A DNA stretch of 64,000 nt, taken from positions 88,085,995 through 88,149,994 of the forward strand of contig NW_026262690.1 in assembly GCF_021869535.1 (NCBI RefSeq), read 5' to 3'. Position numbers and translations under genes: made by a program. Origin of the DNA: Mytilus californianus (lineage: Eukaryota > Mollusca > Bivalvia > Mytilida > Mytilidae). The notes below the pieces were generated by a model. The model was not told the origin of the DNA, did no database searches, and saw nothing but the letters and a program-made list of their open reading frames with translations. Shown piece by piece: positions 1 to 9,609 of this stretch. Within the stretch, counting starts at the first letter, position 1. Every line of letters starts with the position of its first letter.

Positions 1-182
1 TTTGACTGTCCTTTATGGACCTGTTTTAAAGGTAAGTCAAAACCCGATGTAATATACAGTGCTCTTTGGTGAAATTATTCGGTATGTCATTGTGTAAAGC
101 ACAACATGAAGAATTATGGCAATGCATTGGTCAATGTGTAGAGAGGTATGACTAAGATGGGTCATTGACAGGTCACATAAAA

Positions 183-243
183 AGTCGTCCTGAACATGCA
201 TGAACTATTTGACACTGGACATTAAGCAACCAACACTCAATTA
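183..243 (+). repeat. R2 repeat, 3' tail fragment
   Basis: This fragment ends in a GGACATTAAGCAACCAACA-like tail. The same tail recurs at 5443-5512, 13986-14040, 38483-38552, 40588-40658 and 43640-43705. The rest of 1-520 shows no gene or other structure that I can recognise. Confidence 0.6.
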
Positions 244-520
244 ATAAACCATAAAAAGCCGTAAATAAGCACTTGGACATATAATTTCGAACACATTATG
301 AATCTTGGCTACATTGGTAGGGATTATTATCCAACTACGAATATAACAATCTTTTTGATATAATATTGTTCCAAGTTAATAAACTCACTTTTTCCTTCAG
401 CTACATAGTTTATACTGTACCTAATTATTTGGCCGAAATGTGTATCAGAAATACATATAAACGCACTAGTAAGCCCACAACATAACATAATTTCAGTTGA
501 GCTTTTATCTGGTAAACGAG

Positions 521-720
521 AGGCCTCGGTGGCCGAGTGGTATAAGTAGTCGAACTACTGCATCACTAGCATGTCAACACTGAGGTTGTGAGTTCGAATC
601 CGGCACGTGTCTGGTGCGTTCAACTCCAATCTTAATTGACTAGGATTGTCAGTTTTCCAACCAAAGATCGGTGGTCCATTGCCCGACTTGAAATTATGAG
701 GGTCTGGACGGGGCTCCTTC
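521..720 (+). repeat. tRNA-derived SINE
   Basis: An A-box-like TGGCCGAGTGG is followed by a B-box-like GGTTGTGAGTTCGAATCC, the internal RNA polymerase III promoter of tRNA-derived SINEs. The post-tRNA body (CTGGTGCGTTCAACTCCAATC) is shared with the copies at 21251 and 22543. The 3' side does not complete an acceptor stem, so it is not a functional tRNA gene. Confidence 0.8.
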
Positions 721-1454
721 ATTTCTTTATTTTTCAAAATTATTTTAGATCATCTTTCTCCATATTCTTTATTTAGTTTGCCTAATATCCGCTATTCTTT
801 ATATTTTTACACCCAATTATTCTTCATTTTTATTTGTTCCCGTCTATTCTATTTTTACCCCTGTTCTCTTCACTTTATCCCAAATTATTCTTTGTTATGT
901 AAACTCCATCCAAACTTTCAACTGTGTGCAAGTTACGTCGCTGTTCTTTAAATAAATAAAGTATTGAGACGCCTGTGGAAAATCTTAAAACATTGCATAA
1001 AGTATTCAAGTCTGACACAGAATACAAAGGAGTGAGATCAGAAGTCGAGAACATTAATGAACTTCTCTTCAGAATTTTTTTTTTTGCTTCACAACAAGCC
1101 CTTTTTTAAACATGCATTTGCAAAGACATCTTAAATGAAAATTCCGAAGGCATCTTAATACTCGTCAAATTTATTACTTTATTAAAAGATATTGATAGAC
1201 AAATTCATACTTGACTGTTTAGACTATCCCGCATGGAATTATTGGTATTGTATTGGAAACAGTGAACATGTCATTGGTCGTTGATATTTCTACGATTGCT
1301 GAGGGTACTGAGATATAAATCGGGTAGTGGCTGAAATATTTAGTGAAAAATGTTATCCTGATTTTTATGCAAATATTAATATTTGATATTTACCAGTTGA
1401 CTGATTCGAGCATCTTGGAGCATCTTGTTTATTTCTCATGTCACAATTCAGGTG
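721..1454. other. No gene seen; degenerate ATTCTTTAT-rich tract
   Basis: No coding region is supported. Positions 765-905 are a degenerate pyrimidine-rich tract built from ATTCTTTATTTT and CACCCAATTATTC words. A similar tract lies in inverted orientation at 1735-1870. Confidence 0.4.
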
Positions 1455-1507
1455 AATATGACTATGTCTCATTGGCACTCATACCACATCTTCTTATTTC
1501 TATTTAC
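1455..1507 (+). repeat. R1 repeat, 3' end fragment
   Basis: It carries the R1 right end TCATTGGCACTCATACCACA followed by TCTTCTTAT. A second, shorter piece of the same end (GGAGAGTGTCTCATTGGCAC) lies at 1578-1612. Confidence 0.65.
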
Positions 1508-1612
1508 TGCAGGGTTTGTCGCTCGTGCTGTGTGGATGCAGTAGAATGTGTCCCCATGCCCTTATATTTTGCAATTATGGAGAGTGTCTCATTGGCACTC
1601 TTCTGATTTCTA

Positions 1613-2221
1613 AATGAATGGTTTTGTGTATTTTTTCCGAACTACATGTGTATATGAACAGGATATCTATAATATCTGTATGAGCATGAGAATAGGGTTT
1701 ACAGAACAGAAAATAATATGCAAATAATATAAATGAGAAAGCAAAGAAATGAGAATAGTGGAGTGCTAGAAAATAAAGAATTATTAGAGAATAATGGGTT
1801 AAAAGGATAAGAAAAATTGGGTGCTTAAAATAAGGAATAAAGAATAATAAGGAAAAACAGATTAAAAAAACAAAATGGCCTTACAGATAAAGGAATACAA
1901 GTATGAAGACCCTTATCCATAACCTCATAAACAATTCATCTTGGGATATTTATTTTATCCTTTCCAGGAGAACTATGGAGGTCGCTAATGTAGTTAATAA
2001 AAAAGCCAAAAAGTCGGCAGCAGTCTTGCATGACCGCGACTGTTTAATGATTAAAATTTAATTATTACGGAGACGACATGAATGTAGCACGACCGCGAAA
2101 GAGCTATATAAAATGTTCAAAGTCGGCATCTATCCTCCACGGACCAGAATTAGTTAACTGTAAAAATATTCGTTCGACATTATAACGGAAAATTTTACCA
2201 ATTATATCAATAAGTCAGTCT
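1613..2221. other. No gene seen; A-rich tract
   Basis: Positions 1735-1870 are purine-rich (AATAAAGAATAAT words), the inverted counterpart of the tract at 765-905. The rest holds no recognised feature. Confidence 0.35.
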
Positions 2222-2345
2222 ACATTTTTGCGCAGTCAGTCAAGAACTTTCACGGAATCGGTCAAAACATTTACGGAGTCGGTAGTAAACATTCATCGAT
2301 TCGTTCCAAAACATTCACAGGATTCGGCAATCTTGCACAGTCGTA
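2222..2345 (+). repeat. Degenerate 21-24 bp tandem repeat
   Basis: About four imperfect copies of an AACATTTACGGAGTCGGT-like unit occur in a row. The 64-codon open frame across them (2228-2422) is probably a by-product of the repeat; I find no splice signals or domain. Confidence 0.4.
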
Positions 2346-2586
2346 CTCATCATCTATTACTACAGAGTAAGACTAGCAAGGAATCGGGGAGTCCCGTATA
2401 TGGCTTTCATAACGATCCGTAATCAATCTTACTTAAATAGAGTACACAAATATGAATAAGAATAAAATTTAATAAAATCGTCTTTATTTCTAAGAAAATG
2501 TTAATAAGAAATTTTACGCCAATAGCAAATTGAAAGTGTATCTACTAGTAATTTATTCATAAATTTTGTAAAAAATACAGCCTACA

Positions 2587-3030
2587 TTCTGTATGTGCCA
2601 GTCCCAAGTCAGGAGCCTGTAATTCAGTGGTTTTCGTTTGTTGTTGTATATATTTCATTAATAGACTCATCATATATACCAGGATTAAAATTGTGTACGC
2701 CAGACCCGCGTTTCGTCTATAAAAGACTCATCAGTGACACTCGAATAAAAAAGTTCAAAAGGCCAATTAAGTACGAAGTTGAAGAGTATCGAGTACCCTA
2801 AATTCCGAAAGGTTTATATTTGTTTTTCGTTCATTTTATTATACATAAATCAGGCCGTTTACTTTCTCGTTTGAATTGTTTTACATTTGTAATTTCGGGG
2901 CTTTTTATGGCTTACTATGTGGTATGGGTTTTGCTCATTATGAATGCCGTACGGTGACCTGAAGTCATTTAGTTTCTGGTGGAGAGTTGTCTCATTGACA
3001 ATCATACTACATCTTTTAATTTTCATATTT
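2587..3030 (+). repeat. R1 repeat, long copy interrupted by another repeat
   Basis: The left part (GTGCCAGTCCCAAGTCAGGA) and the right part (GCCGTACGGTGACCTG to TCATTGACAATCATACTACA) belong to family R1. They are separated by a foreign segment at about 2660-2815. Confidence 0.7.
2660..2815 (+). repeat. Nested repeat inside the R1 copy
   Basis: The segment with CCAGACCCGCGTTTCGTC and AAAGACTCATCAGTGACAC interrupts R1 sequence that is continuous in the copies at 36450 and 37195. It resembles a dispersed molluscan repeat I know from memory; the family name is uncertain. Confidence 0.5.
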
Positions 3031-3077
3031 ATAACACACAAGTTAAACACATTTTCCGTTCTTTGTTTTACATGTAC

Positions 3078-3078
<1 letters not shown>

Positions 3079-3123
<45 letters not shown>

Positions 3124-4389
3124 ATCTGAAACCATACAAAGTCGGAAATATTTGTGATATGACGTATAAATGTAGTGTTTTGTACTTCCTTAAGGACAAG
3201 GTATGATAAGGGGCGTTTTTGGCCCCCTTCCCGAATAAGTTTATATATAGATCAATGATAGCCTTTGTATAGGAACTAGACAAAACAAAGATTTTTTGTT
3301 TTCATGTGAAAGGAAGGTTGCCTAGCAACGGTTTTATTAAATAGCCAAATTATCACTGATGCATTGCTTTCTCATTACAAATTATCATAATTCAAAATAG
3401 TATTGTTGTTTAACAATATCTTGAAGTTGCAAATGAATAATCACTTCAATTTCAGTTTAAGAAAATTAATGCTTAGCAACAACCTAGCAACAAAAATATT
3501 GCCTAGCAACGGTTCAACAATTTGTAATTTCTGCCATATGAGGTATAAATATAGCAATGTTTGAAGATTTAGCTGCCATAAATGATTTTTCATTCATATA
3601 TGATGTTGAGTCATCATTATTCTTTTTTAAGAATAGATATAAGAAGATGTGGTATGAGTGCCAATGAGACAACTCTCTATCCAAGTCACATATATAAGTT
3701 CATATTGAGCATAGCATCCCATCTGAAACCATACAAAGTCGGAAATATTTGTGATATGACGTATAAATTTTTGAGAAAATATCTAAATTCGGAGACCGTT
3801 ATCGATCCGTGTCTTATACGCTTTCGCGCATGCTCAGTCGACGTACTGCCCGCGAAATATATATACTAGTACCTTATCTGTACGCCGTATCTGTCAGGTG
3901 CACCACTTAACGGTGTATTGTAGGATTTGCTTTATACACGGGTCATTATTCAGAGTTGACACTACTAAATTCAATCATTGTCACATTGTTTTCTATTGTA
4001 GTATTTTATTCAGCATAACTTTATACTGAAGATGACGATACGAATATTAAAAATCCAGACTTAAAATAAGGCGTAGGTACAGTTTCCAATTTGTTAGCCG
4101 GCATGACGTAAAAACGGCGAATCAAAGAATTCAACTTTATATATAACTAATATAGGACAGTTGTGTTGATTGAAATTTACCAAATGCCAGTCCCCTTTGT
4201 TTTCCAAATAATTAATATTATCAATAATTAGAAAGACTTTGAAATCAGAGAAAACAGTGCATCTTATAATCAGCATGACTTTATCAGATGCCAATAGCAA
4301 TACTAAAAGTTCAGGCTAAAAATAAGGCTTATACATGATTAAATACTTTAATTCAGTCAAGGACCCGCGATGTCGCGGGTGTGTTCTAG
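3079..4389 (+). mobile_element. Helitron-like element H1, non-autonomous
   Basis: The element starts A|TCTATACTACTAAA and ends with the hairpin ACCCGCGA-TG-TCGCGGGT, then GTGTT, then CTAG|T. A TC start, a hairpin shortly before CTAG, and insertion between A and T without target duplication are Helitron hallmarks. No Rep/helicase reading frame is present. It contains an R1 tail (3637-3690, minus) and a direct repeat of about 50 bp (3123-3172 and 3718-3767). The internal body matches H2 at 50170-51001, in the opposite orientation. Confidence 0.65.
3637..3690 (-). repeat. R1 3' end fragment inside H1
   Basis: AAGAAGATGTGGTATGAGTG followed by CCAATGAGACAACTCTC is the reverse complement of the R1 right end. 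Confidence 0.65.
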
Positions 4390-4732
4390 TTATATATCAT
4401 ACACAGCAATGCATACACATTCCGTAAACAAGTTATAATCCGATATTGATTCAGTAGATTATAAATAACTGTATCATCACTAAATAAATAGAATACGAAT
4501 TTGAAAGTAGAACGCATAGACCAGCTGGTAAGTCACATTTGTTTGAAATTAGTATGCAGCATACTATTGATATTCATTAGCCATTGTCAAAATATACATT
4601 TCTTTGTATTTCCGAATGTGAGGACTTTGCAGTATGTCGTAACTTTTGAGTGTCTTCAGTATTTTGAAAGGGGACTATTCTAAACTAAAATATAATAAAT
4701 TTTCCAATCAATGGGGGAGGGTGCCGTACACA

Positions 4733-5099
4733 TAGGCACTTGTCTCTGAAAAAATACCCATCTACTTTAATATAACACAAGGTACTTAATTCGTATTTTT
4801 GAGAAATGTCACCCGATCGCGAACTTCTGTTATGTTTCGATTCTGCGTTAGTCTATCCTGCTGAAACTTGTTATGTCCATAAATATACATTAAATTATCT
4901 ACACAATGGTGTATAACAGGCCTTTTTCTATTGTCGGAATCATTGGTAACAAACCTTGAAAATATGTCAACCGTAATAGACAAACGCAGAATCGAATATA
5001 ACGGAATTTCGCGATCGGGTGACATTTCACAAAAAACGAGTTAAGTACTTTGTGTTATACTAAATTGTATAGGTAATTTGTTTTCAGAGACAGGTGCCT
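4733..5099. mobile_element. Foldback/MITE-like element, arms of about 125 bp
   Basis: The left arm (TAGGCACTTGTCTCTGAAAA, then ATGTCACCCGATCGCGAA, then CGATTCTGCGTT) is repeated inverted on the right side up to about 5099. The two arms surround a spacer of about 115 bp. A 79-codon minus-strand frame inside is explained by the inverted repeat. No clear target-site duplication was found. Confidence 0.65.
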
Positions 5100-5442
5100 G
5101 TGGATGTACATCCTTAATCCGACACTGGTATAAACGGCTAAAATTCCAGCAAGGAGGTCTTAAGACTCTTTAAGATCAATTCGTACTTTTTGAAAACTTC
5201 TATATTATAAAAACAAGGTTCTTTCTTCAGAGGGCATCAGTGAACCAACAGCGGTGGCCTATCTATAGTAGAGGTGGTCTATCTATAGCAGATGCTGCTC
5301 CAGTCACAATTGGAAGGCTATTTTAGATTTTTTTGCTTCGATGCTTTCGATTTAATTTTAATTCAAGTAAAAAAAAAAATAAACAATGTAATATGTACAA
5401 TGTAAAAGATATTTGTGCACCTCTTATGGCAGACATCGTAAG

Positions 5443-5512
5443 ATTGATTGTTGTTTTTTTAACGTCCAGTGGCAAATATTTCATGCATGTTTAGGACGAG
5501 CCATCTGATAAA
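5443..5512 (-). repeat. R2 3' tail fragment
   Basis: This is the reverse complement of the R2 tail, with GATTGATTGTTG and AACGTCCAGTGGCAAATATT. Confidence 0.6.
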
Positions 5513-5546
5513 CAAATTATAGGTAGGTAAAGCTTGTCCGTCATTT

Positions 5547-5930
5547 GACCCGGGAACACAGTTATGTCGTGGCGCATTTATTTTAGGCAATACATTCAAA
5601 TTAAAAAAATCGCTCCTGCGAAACCTCGAAAAGATTTTTTCTGTTTAGTTGACAAATTATATGAATTCTTTATATATTGTATATATAAAAGTATACCAGC
5701 TCGAACTCAAAATATGGACAATTCTATGTTAATGGTCTATAGTTGAGTTTGAAATCTTCAGACATACTCATTTTTTACCCTTTTCAACTGGACCAAATCA
5801 CTATTTTAACTAAACATTTATAACCCAAATTTTGAACATGTAGTTTCATTCCACTACTAACTATCCTACACAATCCATACTAAGGACTATGAAAACGAAA
5901 ATCAAAGGACGATAACTGTGTCCCCGGGCC
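5547..5930. mobile_element. MITE-like element, copy 1
   Basis: The terminal inverted repeats are GACCCGGGAACACAGTTAT (left) and ATAACTGTGTCCCCGGGCC (right). The interior (ACATTCAAATTAAAAAAATC) matches the copy at 17084-17485. No transposase frame is present. Confidence 0.65.
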
Positions 5931-6147
5931 AGTTTTGGATGAATATCCAACTTTCCCAAAACATATGAAAATTACATTTTGAATGAAAAGAAATATGTTT
6001 ATAGTCTAAGGAGACAGTAACCTCACGACGACAAAAACAGTTGTGTAGATGTTGTTGTGAGTATAATAATTAATACATAACATTTCATTTTCATTATAGG
6101 ACGATAAATACACGAATGTAAGGACGCAGTCAATCAAAACAGCGTGT

Positions 6148-8201
6148 ATGTTCAACTCAGATGGGAACTCCGTGGTAGAGGAAGTGAGAAATATTTTAAG
6201 CCAATCCGAATTACCCGAGGACTGGAAGTCGGAACCCTGGACTAATTTTGTAACAGAAATTATGTCATATGAAATGGATACCCGTCAAATGAAAAGAAAC
6301 TGTGAAGAAGCTTGGCAATCATATGCAAGAAGATGGCACGAGCTTCAGCAAAATATGAACGTGTCAAAGGTCCGGGTTGTGTTTGCTGGAAGCTATGCAG
6401 AAGGAATGCCAAATGCATGCAACTTGGATATGATTTTCGTTGCTGCTTGGGCCGAAGCTTACGAGGACTTTGGAAAGTTACGGGATAGTATGAGCAGATA
6501 ACCTTTCATTTCCGATCTTTGTCATCCAGGATACATGAAATTAATCGTCCCATCTAATACGCGAAGATACTATGGTTTTAAAGATTACAGATTAAGAAAG
6601 ATGGACGTCATTATTACTTGAGCAGTATAGGATTTGAGGGAGCTGTGAAAGAATTGAGTACAACTGGGTATGATAATCATATAAGTGGACCTGCTCTCAC
6701 AGAAGAAGGTGTTGAAGACACATCAAGTGACAATGTGCACGCAATCAAATGCGCTAAGTGGCCATCATTTGCTAATGATATTTTTCTACGAGCACACTTT
6801 AATGGCGATTTTGAAAAAATGAAACACTTGAATGTTTATGTTGTAGCGACTGGTCATGCCCTTAGGAAACATAAAGATATAGAATGGAGATTGTCTTTTA
6901 CAGAAGCAGAAATAGTCTTGGTGATGAATTGGACGGACACCCAATATCATTGTTATTATCTACTCAAGCATTTTAAAATGATACATCTTAAAAAATCAGA
7001 TGTCCTATGTTCATATTTCATAAAGGCGGTGATATTTTGGGTAATTGACGTCATACACAATGCGAAATGGATGCCAATCCGACTAATAGAGTTATTATTC
7101 CGAACGGTGAATCTTCTGCAGATCATGTACAGGAACCACTACATACCAAATTACTTCATGCCAAAGAATAACATGATAGACCACAAATCTAAAGATGATT
7201 GTCTGATTCTAGCGGATACGATAAGTGCCATCTTGACATCCGGGCGCATAAAATATGTCATTGCTGAATTACTTTGTGAAAATGATAATGAAGATATTTT
7301 TCTATCTTCAATGAACTGGTATACAAAAAATAAAAGAATTACCTCATGTAGAACACTCTGTAACGCTATTCGTAAATATAAAGAAATCTCACAGACATTT
7401 AGTTAGCAGCTTATTATGAATGAGTCGCTCATTTTGTTATCGCTATCAATTATGATGTCTGTTCATAGTCTTTCTCAGTGCAAAGCATTAGTAGAAGTAT
7501 TAGCGATTCTACCGCAAATAATTTCATTGGAGTTTATCGGTGCATTTCAAGGTGTCATCAGGAGACAGATAGCAGATTTTTGTCATTCGCTTAGAACCAG
7601 ATATTCACGAAAAAAAGCTGAAAGTTTGTACAAGGACTCTCTTTCACTTATTTATCCTTGTGGATTCAATGACAGACAGATATCGGGAAGAGTTCAATTA
7701 GCTCTTTTCTACTATTTAAACGGCGACTTTACCATTGCTTTAACCAAGATGAACAAAATCCATTCAGTTATTGTCGATGCAATCAAGAATAGGAAAGTAG
7801 ACCACTATCTACAAATTTCTTTCCCGGTATGGTTAAAAGAAAGATTTTCCAATGACAAGTTTTTGTCTTGGTTGCTTTCGACTTTATTGACGAATCATCC
7901 TTTTACTAGTATTATAAATGTGATTATCATCGGCATATATGTAATGATTGAGTGTATAGTTAGAGTCTTATCGCGAGATGGTCAAGATGACGCGTTGGAA
8001 TTATATTTTCTTCTGAAAGATTGCGAAGACCAGCAGTACACTCCAATGGCTTCTGAAGAATATCACTTTATTGCAAATGCTTTACTAAATACAATAAAGG
8101 AAAAGTACAATATTTTTCAGTTACCACGACCAGTACATAATATACCAACTCTAACCAGGTTCCAGGCTGTTAAGCAGTATCGGGATAACCGATTAAAATA
8201 G
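6148..8201 (+). pseudogene. Mab-21/cGAS-like receptor (cGLR) pseudogene
   Basis: Three adjacent reading segments together resemble one molluscan Mab-21/cGAS-like nucleotidyltransferase of about 680 residues. Segment 1 (6148-6501) holds the nucleotidyltransferase signature GSYAEG, but the usual acidic pair a few residues later reads C-N-L-D-M, so the first metal-binding Asp is Asn. Segment 2 (from about 6608 to 7406) has family-like stretches GPALT, HAIKCAKWP, EWRLSF and LCSYFIKAVIFW. Segment 3 (7416-8201) is the helical C-terminal part, ending near LELYFLLKDCEDQQ. The breaks are an in-frame TAA at 6499-6501, a frameshift near 6604-6610, and an in-frame TAG at 7404-7406. Family members sense nucleic acid and make cyclic dinucleotides or have lost catalysis; this copy appears dead. 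The AG at about 6101 may be the acceptor of a 5' exon. There is no poly(A) tail, so it need not be a retrocopy. Confidence 0.8.
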
Positions 8202-8202
8202 A

Positions 8203-8336
8203 TATGCGATATGGGCTTTGCTCATTGTTGAAGGCCGTACGGTGACTCATAGTTGTTAATTTCTGTGTCATTTGGTCTCTTGTGGATAGTTGTTTCATAG
8301 GCAATCATACTACACCACATCTTCTTATATTTATAT
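8203..8336 (+). repeat. R1 repeat, 5'-truncated copy
   Basis: It begins ATGGGCTTTGCTCATTGTTG and ends at the shared R1 right end. It abuts the stop of the cGLR pseudogene. Confidence 0.7.
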
Positions 8337-9537
8337 GTAATACACAAATGATATAAATTATTATATATTAAGTTGTTTTTATTTCATATGTTTTTTTATC
8401 GAGCATAAATTTTATCAAATAGAAGAACGCCATAAAACCTGACAAAATCAAACGCTCGACTATATCAACCAAAATAGGCGTTCGTACATTGTAAGTTCAT
8501 AGCCGCTCGGATTTAATCGATCTGTGCAGTTAACGTTGGGAGTAAATGTTTGTTTGTAGCTGGAAGCTATAGAATTCCTTTTTTAAGGTAGATTAACTGT
8601 AAACAGCCATCTTGGATTGTAAAATAGCAGTACACAATTGGTCTAGTTCTTTGTTTAAATCTGGAAATATTTAGACAGATGGGCAATTACTAGTAATACA
8701 TGTAAGACTGTTAATTTCAATAAAGAAAAATAAGTGATTTATTGCACTATTTATACCATATATTTGTTTTTGTTCTTTCAATTTTGCAATTTTTGCAATT
8801 TAAGGGGAGATAGCTCTTATTTTCTTAAAGCATATTATAAAACCTATCCTCTCATCTTTTATTTCAAAATTCTATCTCACAGATATCTTTTTATTTACAA
8901 AAAAGTGTTTTTTTCATGAGTGATCTTTGCAAAATTTGGTTATTTTGCACCACTTGTTGGTCCAAACTTTTTATTATATTTTTATAGAAAAGCATGGTAA
9001 AATCTACATTTAGGCATAGTGTTAGAACATTTTATTTGAGGTAATATATACCGATGATCCACCTTAATTTTTCGACGCAGTCGGTGTAGTTTCAATTTGG
9101 TAACCTATGACCTTAATGATGCCAAATTATGGTATCGACTTCGGCGATCTGTTCTCAGATTTGTTGAAAATGATGCAATTGCTGATAATAATAATAATGT
9201 AAAAAGAGTTGTGGATAGACTGGGTTTTCGAAGAGCTGACCACAACCCTGAAATAAAAACAATATCCGAGATCTCGGTCCCAAAGAGGTGATTTGAGAAC
9301 TAAAACATATACAACTAGGCTACAAATCCAAACAATTGCCATGACTTCCGGTTAAATAGTAATGAATCTGTGTTTTTTTTATTGCAAGTTTTACAGTAAG
9401 CAGGTAAACGAAAGAAACACAACAGAATTAAAACAAGAAACAGCAACAAAAAACAATAAAACGAATAAATTAAATCTATTTTTGTTTTTAAATGGTACAG
9501 TCTGGTTGTACATGTAGAACGTCAACATCTAAAACAT
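8337..9537. other. No gene supported; 3' flank of gene A
   Basis: AT-rich sequence with short open frames only. On the minus strand, an AATAAA (reverse of TTTATT near 9377-9382) lies about 155 bp past the stop of gene A and is a plausible poly(A) signal for it. Confidence 0.35.
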
Positions 9538-9609
9538 TTACAGCTTTACATGGAAGACAGGATGGTCAGTCATCTCTTTAATGATAGTTTTTGATATATT
9601 CTGGTAGTA
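9538..9609 (-). CDS. Gene A exon 4 (terminal)
   Basis: Acceptor TATAATTTCAG, 72 nt, phase 0. It encodes YYQNISKTIIKEM through to a TAA stop. Gene B's last exon likewise starts YYNII after a phase-0 acceptor. Confidence 0.55.
   Translation of the reverse strand, partial: YYQNISKTIIKEMTDHPVFHVKL

Noticed and set aside
521-610. Functional tRNA gene
   Set aside because: Internal promoter boxes are present, but the 5' and 3' acceptor stems do not pair and related copies continue into a common SINE body.
3582-3869. 95-codon plus-strand frame
   Set aside because: Lies within the Helitron-like element and crosses an R1 fragment; no coding signal.
9097-9342. Overlapping 64- and 71-codon frames on both strands
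   Set aside because: Mutually antisense, no family resemblance, no splice support.
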